From SZUA-22 sp963751695 (GTDB lineage: Bacteria > Bacteroidota > Ignavibacteria > Ignavibacteriales > Melioribacteraceae): DNA of 64,000 bases. The DNA lies in NCBI GenBank assembly GCA_963751695.1, contig CAVVVP010000003.1, forward strand, positions 372,001 to 436,000. Direction: 5' to 3'. The translations under genes and the position numbers were made by a program. Below the pieces are notes generated by a model. The model was given only the letters and a program-made list of their open reading frames with translations, searched no databases and was not told where the DNA came from. Below are positions 17,538 through 26,233 of the stretch, piece by piece. Numbering within the stretch: position 1 is the first letter of the stretch; every line of letters begins with the position of its first letter.

Positions 17538-18881
17538 TTGGATTATTTAAATCAGGGTTTGATAAAAGAAGAAAAACCAAATAGACTCATTACAAAATTT
17601 CCATTTTACTATGGTTACGTAATTATTTTTGCTGGAACTATAGGTGTTATTATGAGTGCGCCTGGGCAAACGGTAGGAATTTCTGTTTTTACTGATTTTT
17701 TGATTGAAGATTTAAAAATATCTCGAGAAAATCTGAGTTTAGCCTACCTAATTGGAACACTCCTCAGTTCTTTTATATTAACTTATGCAGGAAGATTCTT
17801 TGACAAGTTTGGAGCTCGAGTAACCAGTGTTCTTTCTGGTTTTTTTCTAGGATTGTCCCTTCTTTTCATGTCTAGAATCGCAAATGCAGCACATTTTTTC
17901 AATGTTGATTTTTCTATTGATAATTGGGGTGTTGTTATATTTCTCCTTCTTGTTTTTGGGTTTTTCATAGTTAGATTTTTTGGTCAGGGTGTTTTAACAA
18001 TGTCCTCTCGAAATATGGTGATGAAATGGTTTGACACACGTCGAGGATTAGCAAGCGCCTTTATGGGAGTTGCAATCTCGTTCGGATTTTCATACTCACC
18101 TAGAGTTTTTGATTGGGTAATCTCGCTTTATGGCTGGCAAGGGGCATGGCAGACAATTGCAATTGTTGTAGGTGCTCTTTTTGTGATTTTTGCAATAATC
18201 TTCTTTCGAGACAATCCTTATGATTATGGCTTAGAGCCGGATGGAAAAGTAAAAATATCTGAGAAGAAGAGTGGTCCTATCTTCCATCCAGCAAAAGATT
18301 ATACATTAAAAGAGGCGAGAAGAACTTACAGTTTTTGGATATTCAACCTTACCTTATCTTTGCAGGCTCTATATGTTACAGCCTTTTCGTTTCACGTAGT
18401 TGATATTTTTTCAACTGCTGGCCTTGATCGAGAAGCGGCGATAGATATTTTCTTGCCAGTATCATTGGTTGCTGTTCTCTTTCAAATAACAAGCGGTTAC
18501 CTTTCTGATTTTATCCAGTTGAAATATCTGCTGCTTGTTAAATTGTTCGGAATAATGTTGTCAACATTGGGGCTCTTCTATTTGCAAGAAGGTATTCCAT
18601 TATTGCTATTAATTACAGGGTTTGGTATCAGCAGCGGTATGTTTGGGGTTCTTTCAAGTGTTACATGGCCGAGATACTTTGGCCTTAAGCATTTAGGAGA
18701 AATCTCAGGTTATAATATGAGCTGGGTAGTTGCCGGAAGTGCTGTGGGACCATTCTTATTTAGTATGATAAATGATTTCTTTGGGGTGTATTCAACTGCA
18801 GCAATATTTACACTTATGCCAGCAATAACCTTGTTCATACTTGCTTTTAAGGCAAATAACGTGAATATTAAATTTTCGTAA
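17538..18881 (+). CDS. Major facilitator superfamily transporter, OFA-like
   Basis: 447 residues, twelve hydrophobic segments expected. The N-terminal part FPFYYGYVIIFAGTIGVIMSAPGQTVGISVF and the motif GRFFDKFGARVTSV after TM2-3 fit the MFS loop motif (G-x-x-x-D-x-x-G-x-R), and the overall pattern resembles oxalate/formate antiporter-like MFS proteins. RGLASAFMGVAISFGFSYSP is in the expected place for motif B-like conservation. Substrate unknown. Start is TTG at 17538, and no good Shine-Dalgarno is visible, so the N-terminus may be shorter. The AI-2E-family gene follows 21 bases later and probably belongs to the same transcript, then pduL. Confidence 0.82.
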   Translation: MDYLNQGLIKEEKPNRLITKFPFYYGYVIIFAGTIGVIMSAPGQTVGISVFTDFLIEDLKISRENLSLAYLIGTLLSSFILTYAGRFFDKFGARVTSVLSGFFLGLSLLFMSRIANAAHFFNVDFSIDNWGVVIFLLLVFGFFIVRFFGQGVLTMSSRNMVMKWFDTRRGLASAFMGVAISFGFSYSPRVFDWVISLYGWQGAWQTIAIVVGALFVIFAIIFFRDNPYDYGLEPDGKVKISEKKSGPIFHPAKDYTLKEARRTYSFWIFNLTLSLQALYVTAFSFHVVDIFSTAGLDREAAIDIFLPVSLVAVLFQITSGYLSDFIQLKYLLLVKLFGIMLSTLGLFYLQEGIPLLLLITGFGISSGMFGVLSSVTWPRYFGLKHLGEISGYNMSWVVAGSAVGPFLFSMINDFFGVYSTAAIFTLMPAITLFILAFKANNVNIKFS

Positions 18882-18902
18882 GTTTTAATATAAGGAGACA
18901 TC

Positions 18903-19982
18903 ATGGAAAACAACAACGGACAAATTTCGAACGAAGCTTACTATAGTAGAGCAGTATCAACTTCGTTAAGAATTGCATTTGTGGCTCTTATATTTATTCT
19001 GTCTTTTTTAATTTTGAAACCCTTTATTGTTATGCTAATGTGGGGAATAATCATTGCAGTTGGAGTCCATCCAATTTTTAATAAACTTTCAAAATTATTA
19101 GGCAACAAAGACAAACTTGCATCCACTGTACTTTCTTTACTTGCTCTCACGATGCTAATTATTCCCTCAATTTTACTGCTTGATTCGACAATAGCAAGTG
19201 TAGAGAATATTGCCGCGGAATATGAGCAAGGAACATTAACTATTCCGCCACCGCCAGAAAATGTGTCGGAATGGCCATTAGTCGGAAAACCCATTTATGA
19301 AGTTTGGAAGCTGAGTTCAATTAATCTAGGAGATGCAATTAAAAAATTTGAGCCTCAAATAAAAGAATATGCCCCCAAAGTCATTGATTCTATCTTGGGG
19401 TTGGGAGGAACTATATTGCTTTCTTTAATCTCAATAATAATTGCTGGAGTTCTTCTGCTTAAATCGGAATCCGGTGGTCAAGCTGCACAAAAAGTGTTTA
19501 GATACCTAATAGGTAAAGATGGCGATGGATTTAATGAGCTCGCAACACAGACTATACGAAGTGTTGTACAAGGGGTTTTGGGTGTAGCTATAATTCAGTC
19601 CCTTGCAGCTGGTATACTAATGCTGATATTTGATATTCCTGCTGCCGGCTTATGGGCACTGTTGGTTCTATTCATGGCAATTATTCAGCTGCCTCCGCTA
19701 TTGGTTTTACTTCCAATATCCATTTATGGCTTCAGTGTAATGGATGGAACTCCGGCAGTAATATTTCTGATTTTGAGTATCATAATTAGTGTTGCTGATT
19801 CATTCTTAAAGCCCTTGCTTTTGGGAAAAGGAGTGGACGTTCCAATGCTGGTAATTCTTCTTGGGGCAATTGGAGGAATGATGTTAATGGGTATAATGGG
19901 ATTATTTGTCGGTGCTGCAATATTGGCGCTAGCTTACAAAGTTTATCAGGCTTTGATCGATGCTGAAGACTTTAATCTTTAA
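18903..19982 (+). CDS. AI-2E family transporter (PerM/UPF0118)
   Basis: 359 residues with a strong Shine-Dalgarno (AAGGAGACAT) and ATG. The family pattern is visible: N-terminal helices (LRIAFVALIFILSFLILKPFIVMLMWGIIIAV), an amphipathic middle, then QGVLGVAIIQSLAAGILMLIFDIPAAGLWALLVLFMAIIQLPP and a C-terminal G(G)MMLMGIMGLFVGAAILALAY. These are polytopic inner-membrane proteins. Some export autoinducer-2 and others carry ions, so the substrate is not known. It lies between the MFS gene (21 bases) and pduL (82 bases). Confidence 0.88.
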   Translation: MENNNGQISNEAYYSRAVSTSLRIAFVALIFILSFLILKPFIVMLMWGIIIAVGVHPIFNKLSKLLGNKDKLASTVLSLLALTMLIIPSILLLDSTIASVENIAAEYEQGTLTIPPPPENVSEWPLVGKPIYEVWKLSSINLGDAIKKFEPQIKEYAPKVIDSILGLGGTILLSLISIIIAGVLLLKSESGGQAAQKVFRYLIGKDGDGFNELATQTIRSVVQGVLGVAIIQSLAAGILMLIFDIPAAGLWALLVLFMAIIQLPPLLVLLPISIYGFSVMDGTPAVIFLILSIIISVADSFLKPLLLGKGVDVPMLVILLGAIGGMMLMGIMGLFVGAAILALAYKVYQALIDAEDFNL

Positions 19983-20064
19983 TTAGTTTTCAGTCTTTGC
20001 CTGTGGGAATGCAAAAAAGTGAAATAAACACTATTATTGTAAAACAAATCTCAGCGGTGTTTAT

Positions 20065-20751
20065 TTGGCAAACTATAACATTTCAAAAGAAGAATTGGTT
20101 GAATTAATTGTTGCAAGAGTTAATCAAAGACTTTGCAGCTCAAGTGCGTGCGAGCCTTGTTCTTCTAGTAGAAACACACTAATTCCTCTTGGGGTTTCCA
20201 ACAGACATCTTCATTTAACCAAAGAAACATTTCACAAGCTATTTGGTGATGAGACTGAGTTTGAATCTGAGCGACCTCTTTTTCAGCCCGGTGAATTTGC
20301 ATCTAAACATACAGTTATTATTGTTGGTGCGAAACTACGATCAATTCCTGGAGTAAGAATACTCGGTCCGTTAAGAAAATATGACCAGGTCGAGATATCT
20401 TATACAGATTCAATATATCTAGGAGTAAATGCACCTGTAGCAAATTCTGGTGATCTTTCAAACGCGGCACCTCTAACACTAGTTGGTCCAAAGGGATCGC
20501 TGTTCCTTGAGAAATCTGCTATTATTGCGAGCAGACATATACACATGACTAATTCTGATGCTGCAAGACTTGGTGTTAAGCCAACTGACTATTGCAAAGT
20601 GAGAATTGGTGGTGCAAGGGGAACAGACTTTTAAAATGTTCTGATAAGAACAAATGATAATTGGAAACTACAGATACACTTGGATGCTGACGATGCAAAC
20701 GCAGCAAATGTCACAGATGAACAATTTGTAGAGTTTATAGGAAAGATGTAA
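20065..20751 (+). pseudogene. pduL: Phosphate propanoyltransferase PduL, interrupted by in-frame TAA
   Basis: PduL moves acyl groups between CoA and phosphate inside bacterial microcompartments. Start TTG at 20065. Residues 4-23 form an amphipathic helix (SKEELVELIVARVNQRL) like a microcompartment targeting peptide, then a Cys/Ser-rich linker. The catalytic part has GVSNRHLHL (H48, H50), E110, and ASRHIHM (H158, H160). A TAA at 20632 stops translation after 189 residues. The same frame continues without any further stop for 38 codons (IHLDADDANAA is present) to a TAA at 20749. By alignment with the solved PduL, the second zinc needs a third His, here codon 205, beyond the stop. A single G-to-T change (GAA to TAA) or an error would explain it. 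Confidence 0.88.
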
Positions 20752-20789
20752 AATTTTGATTAGTTCAGAAAATTATTTTGAGGTGATTA

Positions 20790-22208
20790 GTGAACATATC
20801 TGAAACCCAAATTCAAGAGATAATTAAAAGAATAGTGCAGAACTTGAATTCCACCGCAACCAATACATCCAAAGTTTCAAATGAAGATAATTGGGGCGTT
20901 TTTTCAAAAATGAATGATGCCGTGGAAGCCGCCCATGAAGCATTTGTTTTATACAAAGAGAGAAGCATTCAGTGCAGAAAAAAGATTATAGGTGCTGTAA
21001 GGCAAATGGCTTTAGACAATAAAGAAGTATTTGCCAAAATGACAGTAGAAGAAACAAACATGGGTCGCGTTGATCATAAAATTCAAAAGTTTATCAATGC
21101 TGCTGAAAATAGTCCTGGAGTTGAGTATCTTCAACCCCAGGCCTGGTCTGGTAAAAATGGATTAGCTGTTGATGAATACGCACCATTTGGGGTAATCGGA
21201 AATATTACCCCTAGCACACATCCTGGCCCAACAATGATTAACAATATAATTATTCAATTAGCTGCAGGGAACACAATTGCCTTTAATCCACATCCTTCTG
21301 CGAAAAAATTAAATGCCCTTGTGATCCAACTGGCTAATCAATATATGGTCAAGGCAGGAGCACCGCCAAATCTGGTTACTTGTGTTTCAGAACCTACTTT
21401 GCAAACTGCTGAAGAATTATTCTCTCATAATAGGATTGAACTTTTATCGGTCACTGGCGGACCAGTTATGGTTGATATGGCAATGAAGTATCCTAAGAAA
21501 GTTGTTGCCGCTGGCCCTGGAAATCCTCCTGTTCTTATTGATGAAACTGCTGATCTCTGTTTGGCAGCTAACGAGATCACCACCAGCGCAAGTTATGATA
21601 ACAACATTCTATGTATCGCTGAGAAAGAGATCTTTGTTGTTGATTCGGTTTTTGAGAACTTTATGAACGAAATGGAAAAAGCCGATAATGTGAGGTTATC
21701 GAAAGTCCAGATGAATGCTCTTGCAGAGAAGGCTCTTGAACTGAAAGGCAAACACTGGCTTATAGGCAGAGACTATGTTGGAAAAAGAGCGAGTATTTTG
21801 GCGAAAGCTCTAAACATAAACATATCAGAGAATGTGCCATTGTTGTTTGGCGAAACAGATGAGAATCATCCATGGGTTGTTGCTGAGCAGATGACTACAT
21901 GCATTCCAGTTATTCGCGTTAGAGATTTCGATCATGGTGTTAGGGCAGCACTCAAAGCTGAGCATGGCTTCAAGCATACTGCCAGCATATTTACACAAGA
22001 TATTGAAAGAGCAACAATTTATACTCGTACGCTTGATTGTGATGTTCATACAATTAATGGAGGCACAATAAGGGGTGATGGAGGAGATTTAGGAGAGGGA
22101 TACTTTTCTCATACAATCGCCACTCCAACTGGAGAAGGAATATGTACCCCTCTAGATTTTACTCGCAAGAGAAGAATTATGACTCATAAATCTTTGAGGT
22201 TTATTTAA
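20790..22208 (+). CDS. CoA-acylating aldehyde dehydrogenase (PduP/EutE-like) with encapsulation peptide
   Basis: Oxidises an aldehyde (acetaldehyde or propionaldehyde) with NAD+ and CoA to acyl-CoA, the substrate of PduL. 472 residues from the GTG at 20790, which has GAGGTGATT just upstream. Residues 3-20 (ISETQIQEIIKRIVQNLN) form a short amphipathic helix followed by a Ser/Thr-rich linker, the layout of the PduP encapsulation peptide. The Rossmann and catalytic blocks are present: ITPSTHPGPTMINN, the glycine-rich VTGGPVMVDMAMK, and SASYDNNILCIAEKE, whose Cys is the expected nucleophile. The gap to the pduL reading end is 38 bases, so they are co-transcribed. No microcompartment shell gene is in the window. 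Confidence 0.92.
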   Translation: MNISETQIQEIIKRIVQNLNSTATNTSKVSNEDNWGVFSKMNDAVEAAHEAFVLYKERSIQCRKKIIGAVRQMALDNKEVFAKMTVEETNMGRVDHKIQKFINAAENSPGVEYLQPQAWSGKNGLAVDEYAPFGVIGNITPSTHPGPTMINNIIIQLAAGNTIAFNPHPSAKKLNALVIQLANQYMVKAGAPPNLVTCVSEPTLQTAEELFSHNRIELLSVTGGPVMVDMAMKYPKKVVAAGPGNPPVLIDETADLCLAANEITTSASYDNNILCIAEKEIFVVDSVFENFMNEMEKADNVRLSKVQMNALAEKALELKGKHWLIGRDYVGKRASILAKALNINISENVPLLFGETDENHPWVVAEQMTTCIPVIRVRDFDHGVRAALKAEHGFKHTASIFTQDIERATIYTRTLDCDVHTINGGTIRGDGGDLGEGYFSHTIATPTGEGICTPLDFTRKRRIMTHKSLRFI

Positions 22209-22235
22209 CTGGAATACTTTAACAAAACAAGAAAA

Positions 22236-22262
22236 AAAAGGACATCTAATGGATGTCCTTTT
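22236..22262 (+). terminator. Rho-independent terminator after the aldehyde dehydrogenase
   Basis: Stem AAAAGGACATC (22236-22246) pairs with GATGTCCTTTT (22252-22262), 11 base pairs with a five-base loop. It starts 28 bases past the stop at 22208. The U-tract is short because it lies inside the stem, so it is probably usable from either strand, and also serves the convergent glutamine synthetase gene. Confidence 0.88.
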
Positions 22263-22317
22263 AGTCAGAGTATGTAATAATTAGCATAATACTAATTAAA
22301 CTTAATATTCAAAAAAA

Positions 22318-23337
22318 CTATTTTTCTGCACTTTTAACTGTATCTATTATAGCAGCAGCAACTTTATAAGGATCCGCATTAGATGCAGGTCTTCTATCTT
22401 CCAACCAACCTTTATAACCTGACTCAACAGTTCCAATTGGAATTCTTATTGAAGCCCCTCTATCAGAAACTCCATAACTAAATGTATCGATTGATTGAGT
22501 TTCATGTTTTCCTGTAAGTCGTTTATGATTATCCTCACCGTATACTTCAATATGCCTTTGAATTGCTTCTTCGGTTCCAAAAGCATCACATATTTTTTCG
22601 TAAATTGCTTTATCACCGCAAGTTCTTAGAGTTGTATCTGAGAAGTTAGCATGCAGCCCTGAACCATTCCAATCACCGGAAACAGGTTTAGGATCAAGAT
22701 TTATTCTGATATTATGTTCCTCACCTATTCTTTCCAACAGATATCTTGCTGCCCAAAGTTGATCACCAGCTTCTTTTGCTCCTTTTGCAAAAATCTGATA
22801 TTCCCACTGGCCTTTCATTACTTCTGCATTTATACCCTCAACATTAATCCCTGCTTTAAGACAAATATCTAAGTGTTCTTCAACAATTTCTCTTCCTATA
22901 TTGTACTCAGCACCTACTGAACAGTAGAATGGGCCTTGTGGAGGAGGGTAGTAACCGGGTGCTGGAAACCCATATGGAGTATGGTGGTCAAGATCCCAAA
23001 GAACATATTCTTGCTCAAAGCCAAACCAAAAATCATTATCATCATCATGGATCGTTGATCTTCCGTTTGTTTCATGCGGTGTTTTGTCTGGATTCAGCAC
23101 TTCAGCAATAACCAAATATGCATTATCTCTAGCTGGATCAACAAATACTCTTACGGGTTTTAATAGTAAGTCAGATGATCCACCTTCAGCTTGCATAGTT
23201 GAGGAACCATCGAACGACCATAATGGTGCATCTTCTACTTTTCCACTAAAATTTTCTACTATATTTGTTTTACTTCTCATTTGTTGGGTTGGTAAATGTC
23301 CATCTAGCCAAATATATTCTAATTTAGATTTAGCCAT
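22318..23337 (-). CDS. Glutamine synthetase type II (GSII)
   Basis: Makes glutamine from glutamate, ammonia and ATP. 339 residues, the length of GSII, the eukaryote-like class, not the 440-470 of GSI. Seen: LEYIWLDGHLPTQQMRSKTNI near the N-terminus, PLWSFDGSSTMQAEG, FGFEQEYVLWD, ISPKP-like LDPKPVSGDWNGSGLHANFS, and the C-terminal SIRIPIGTVESGYKGWLEDRRPASNADPY, with catalytic Asp and Arg of the GSII active site. It starts 3 bases after the Lrp-family gene, so the pair is an operon. GSII enzymes are not expected to be adenylylated. Confidence 0.94.
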   Translation of the reverse strand: MAKSKLEYIWLDGHLPTQQMRSKTNIVENFSGKVEDAPLWSFDGSSTMQAEGGSSDLLLKPVRVFVDPARDNAYLVIAEVLNPDKTPHETNGRSTIHDDDNDFWFGFEQEYVLWDLDHHTPYGFPAPGYYPPPQGPFYCSVGAEYNIGREIVEEHLDICLKAGINVEGINAEVMKGQWEYQIFAKGAKEAGDQLWAARYLLERIGEEHNIRINLDPKPVSGDWNGSGLHANFSDTTLRTCGDKAIYEKICDAFGTEEAIQRHIEVYGEDNHKRLTGKHETQSIDTFSYGVSDRGASIRIPIGTVESGYKGWLEDRRPASNADPYKVAAAIIDTVKSAEK

Positions 23338-23340
23338 AAA

Positions 23341-23799
23341 TTACTCCTTAAGTTTTAGGTTTATTTTTGTAGTTTCTTTTATAGTTGATAGTACAAATCG
23401 CGTGTGTGTTCTGCTTACACCTTTCCACGATTGAATTTTACTAAGCAGTTTTTCAAGTGCCTCAGTATCTTTAATAATTGCCTTCATTACATGTGAGCCT
23501 TCTCCTAGAATAGCGTAACATTCTATTATCTCATCTGTTTCACGTACTTGTTCTGCAAACTTTTCAAAATGTTTTGAGGAATCGATGACGACTGTAATTA
23601 GAACTGTTATGTCATACCCAAAGTGCTTTTTGTTTAACTTTGCATAGTATTGAGATATTATTCCCTTTTCTTCAAGTTTTTTTAATCTTTCACTTAAAGA
23701 GGGAAGTGATAGGCCTACAGCCTCGGCAAGAACATTACGTTTTGTCCTTCCCTTTTCTTGAAGCATATTCAGAACTTTTATATCAATATTATCTAACAT
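23341..23799 (-). CDS. Lrp/AsnC family transcriptional regulator
   Basis: 152 residues: an N-terminal winged helix-turn-helix (LDNIDIKVLNMLQEKGRTKRNVLAEAVGLSLPSLSERLKKLEEKGII) followed by the alpha/beta ligand-binding domain (VLITVVIDS... VIECYAILGEGSHVMKAIIKD). Lrp-type proteins bind small amino acids and act as octamers. The glutamine synthetase gene follows 3 bases downstream, so this regulator probably controls its own operon, sensing an amino acid linked to nitrogen status. Ligand unknown. Confidence 0.94.
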   Translation of the reverse strand: MLDNIDIKVLNMLQEKGRTKRNVLAEAVGLSLPSLSERLKKLEEKGIISQYYAKLNKKHFGYDITVLITVVIDSSKHFEKFAEQVRETDEIIECYAILGEGSHVMKAIIKDTEALEKLLSKIQSWKGVSRTHTRFVLSTIKETTKINLKLKE

Positions 23800-24021
23800 G
23801 TCTTAATTATTTAGGTTATTTTAAAATAATGACTCAAAATATAAGGCATTGCTTTAATAATTGCAAATTTAATTTGGGTCGACTGTATATATTATTTTCT
23901 ATTTAGAAGATTATTTTGCTTAATTTTTTTTAATTCTAATTTGTCGTTTGTATTACAATTTTTTGTTAATTTTACTTTAAAATTATAGTATAGAATAACG
24001 AAATAACAATTAGGAGGAATT

Positions 24022-24225
24022 ATGAAAAAAAATGTCGGCTCTGTTGATAGATTGTTAAGATTAATTGTTGGTGCGGTAATTATTGTATGGGGAGTTTATG
24101 CTGAAAGCTGGTGGGGGCTTGTTGGGCTTGTTCCACTTATGACTGGTTTAACGAACTGGTGTCCTGCATATGTACCATTCAAAATGTCAACAATCAAAAA
24201 GGGTGATAACAAAGTTGAGATATAA
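24022..24225 (+). CDS. DUF2892 family small membrane protein
   Basis: 67 residues with a strong Shine-Dalgarno (AGGAGG) and an ATG. N-terminal KKNVGSVDRLLRLIVGAVIIVWGVY then a second hydrophobic helix (WWGLVGLVPLMTGL) and a conserved NWCPAYVPF. This is the YgaP-type C-terminal domain that occurs alone as DUF2892. The CP motif may hold a redox-active cysteine. Inner membrane. The function of stand-alone DUF2892 proteins is not established. Confidence 0.85.
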   Translation: MKKNVGSVDRLLRLIVGAVIIVWGVYAESWWGLVGLVPLMTGLTNWCPAYVPFKMSTIKKGDNKVEI

Positions 24226-24245
24226 GAGGCTGTGAAACAGCCTCT
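24225..24245. terminator. Bidirectional terminator between DUF2892 and sucC
   Basis: AGAGGCTG (24225-24232) pairs with CAGCCTCT (24238-24245), loop TGAAA. It overlaps the stop codon of the DUF2892 gene and lies 6 bases beyond the sucC stop at 24251. A U-rich stretch (ATTTATTAATTT) follows rightward. Confidence 0.85.
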
Positions 24246-24250
24246 ATTTA

Positions 24251-25417
24251 TTAATTTGACAAAACAGAAGTTACTTTCTCTGCAGCTTCTTTTAGATTTG
24301 CGGCAACTTCAAAATTCATTTTGGATTTTTCTAGTAGAACTGCAGCTTCTTCTGCGTTTGTTCCATCCAACCTCACTATAATGGGAACTTCAACTTTCAC
24401 TTCACCAACAGCATCTATAACGCCTTGTGCTACTCGATCGCATCTAACGATTCCACCAAAAATATTAATCAGTATCGCTTTAACTTTTGGATCGGAAAGT
24501 ATAATTTTAAATCCGTTGGCGACTGTTTCTTTGTTAGCTGTACCACCTACATCAAGAAAGTTTGCAGGCTCACCACCAGCAAGTTTAATGATATCCATTG
24601 TGGCCATGGCTAGACCTGCTCCGTTTACCATACAACCAACATTTCCATCAAGTTTTATATAATTCAGCTCATATTTTGATGCTTCAATTTCCAGTGGATC
24701 CTCTTCATCAAGATCTCTATAAGCCATTATATCCTTGTGGCGATAGAGGGCATTATCATCAAAATTCATTTTTGCATCCAGGGCAATCACATCACCTTCT
24801 TTTGTAACAACAAGTGGATTGATTTCGGCTATAGTTGCATCAGTTTCGTCAAACAGCTTTATAAAGACTAAGTAAGAACTTTACAGCATTTTTAAATTGC
24901 AGCCCTCGTAAGTCCTAATCCAAAAGCAAGTGCTCGAGCTTGATACGCTTGCAATCCAACAGCTGGATCCACAGTTTCCTTAAGAATTTTTTCTGGAGTT
25001 TCAGCGGCAACTTTTTCTATTTCCATTCCACCTTCAGTTGAGACCATTACAACATTTTTCGATTGCTGCTCTATCTAAAGTAATTCCAACATAAAGTTCT
25101 TTATCTATATTCATCCCTTGTTCTACAAGAAGACGCTTTACAATTCTTCCTTCTGGGCCAGTTTGATGTGTTACCAAGTTCATTCCTAAAATTTGCTTTG
25201 CATATTTACGAACTTCTGGAATGCCCTTTGCGACCTTAACGCCACCACCTTTTCCTCTTCCGCCTGCATGTATTTGAGCTTTAACGACTTTTATTTTTCC
25301 TTCGATTTCTTTTGCAGCTTGAACGGCTTGATCAACTGTAAATGCAACAAAGCCTTTTGGAACAGGTACGTTATATTTTCTTAAAATCTCTTTTGCTTGA
25401 TATTCATGAATTTTCAT
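24251..25417 (-). pseudogene. sucC: Succinate-CoA ligase beta subunit, broken by three frameshifts
   Basis: Beta subunit of succinyl-CoA synthetase of the TCA cycle. The full span is 1167 bases, the normal length of about 388 codons plus three. The 5' part (to about 25055) reads MKIHEYQAKEILRKYN, HAGGRGKGGGVKVAKG and ITLDRAA. The 3' part (24790 to 24251) reads IALDAKMNFDDNALYRH and NIFGGIVRCDRVAQG. Between them three single-base insertions are needed to read a normal sequence: one in an A5 run at 25055-25059, one near 24896-24911, and one G (plus-strand C at 24857). In the corrected frames I read NVVMVSTEGGMEIEKVAAETPEK and LFDETDATIAEINP. The partner sucD is not in the window. Error or pseudogene cannot be told apart here. 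Confidence 0.93.
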
Positions 25418-25563
25418 AATGTCCTTGGTTTTAGATGCTTAATAAAACTTTTATTTGAACATTAAAACTATCCTATTTAGCTGAATATTTCAATAAAGAT
25501 ATTATTTTGAAAAGTTCTTGATTCTTCGAATAGTTTGAATTAAATTTCATGTGTTAATAGAGT

Positions 25564-25585
25564 TATTTAATAGACCTATTAAATA
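25564..25585. promoter_or_regulatory. Palindromic operator candidate upstream of TetR gene
   Basis: TATTTAATAG (25564-25573) and CTATTAAATA (25576-25585) are perfect 10-base inverted arms with a two-base centre. It lies 10 bases before the TTG start of the TetR gene. Its position and symmetry fit an autoregulatory TetR operator that would also control the exporter operon. Confidence 0.7.
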
Positions 25586-25595
25586 GGATTATCAA

Positions 25596-26216
25596 TTGGC
25601 TTTGGAAAAAGAACAAACTACAGAAGAGGCAATTCTCGAGGTTGCAACAAAACTTTTTGTTGAAAAGGGCTTTTCAGCTACATCAACAACCGCGATCGCA
25701 AAAGAAGTGGGGTGCAATCAAGCTGCGGTCCACTACTACTACAGAACAAAGGACCGACTTTTTGAATCAATTTTAGAAAATAAATTCAAATACTTTGTAA
25801 CGAAATTCCTTGAAATCAGTAATGAGAATATCCCCTTTGAAGAAAAGCTTACAAAGAAGATAGAAACACACTTCGATCTTATTAGAGAAAATTCAAAAAT
25901 TCCCCTCTTTTTAATTAGTGAATTAGGAACTAATCCAAATAGATTGGAGGGATTGAAAAAAACATTTAGTGATTTTCCACAAGCTGCAATTTTAGAATTT
26001 CAAAAAGAATTAGATGCTGAAGTAAAAAGGGGCTCAATACGTAAGACAAATGTTTTAGATTTATTATTAACAATAGTTTCCTTAAATGTCGCCCTCTATT
26101 TAATCGGGCCAATATTCAAAATAATTAACAATATCACAGATACTGAGTTTGAGAAGCTAATTACAAAACGAAAGAAAGAACATGTTCGTATTATTCTTGA
26201 AAGCCTTAAACCATAA
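25596..26216 (+). CDS. TetR family transcriptional regulator of the exporter operon
   Basis: 206 residues. N-terminal helix-turn-helix ILEVATKLFVEKGFSATSTTAIAKEVGCNQAAVHYYYRTKDRLFESIL matches the TetR DNA-binding domain. The C-terminal domain is divergent as usual for ligand sensors. Start is TTG at 25596, with AGG eight bases upstream. The TolC gene follows 17 bases after the stop, so it heads a six-gene transcript (regulator, outer-membrane channel, adaptor, two ATPases, two permeases). A perfect palindrome lies right before the start. Likely ligand: a toxic small molecule exported by the pump. Confidence 0.92.
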   Translation: MALEKEQTTEEAILEVATKLFVEKGFSATSTTAIAKEVGCNQAAVHYYYRTKDRLFESILENKFKYFVTKFLEISNENIPFEEKLTKKIETHFDLIRENSKIPLFLISELGTNPNRLEGLKKTFSDFPQAAILEFQKELDAEVKRGSIRKTNVLDLLLTIVSLNVALYLIGPIFKIINNITDTEFEKLITKRKKEHVRIILESLKP

Positions 26217-26233
26217 GCAAAAAGAAAAGTATT

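Noticed and set aside
18394..18408. Partial parS-like GTTTCACGTAGTT in the MFS gene, and similar partial matches near 23536, 46400 and 62287
   Set aside because: They match only about 7-11 of the 16 bases and lie in coding sequence.
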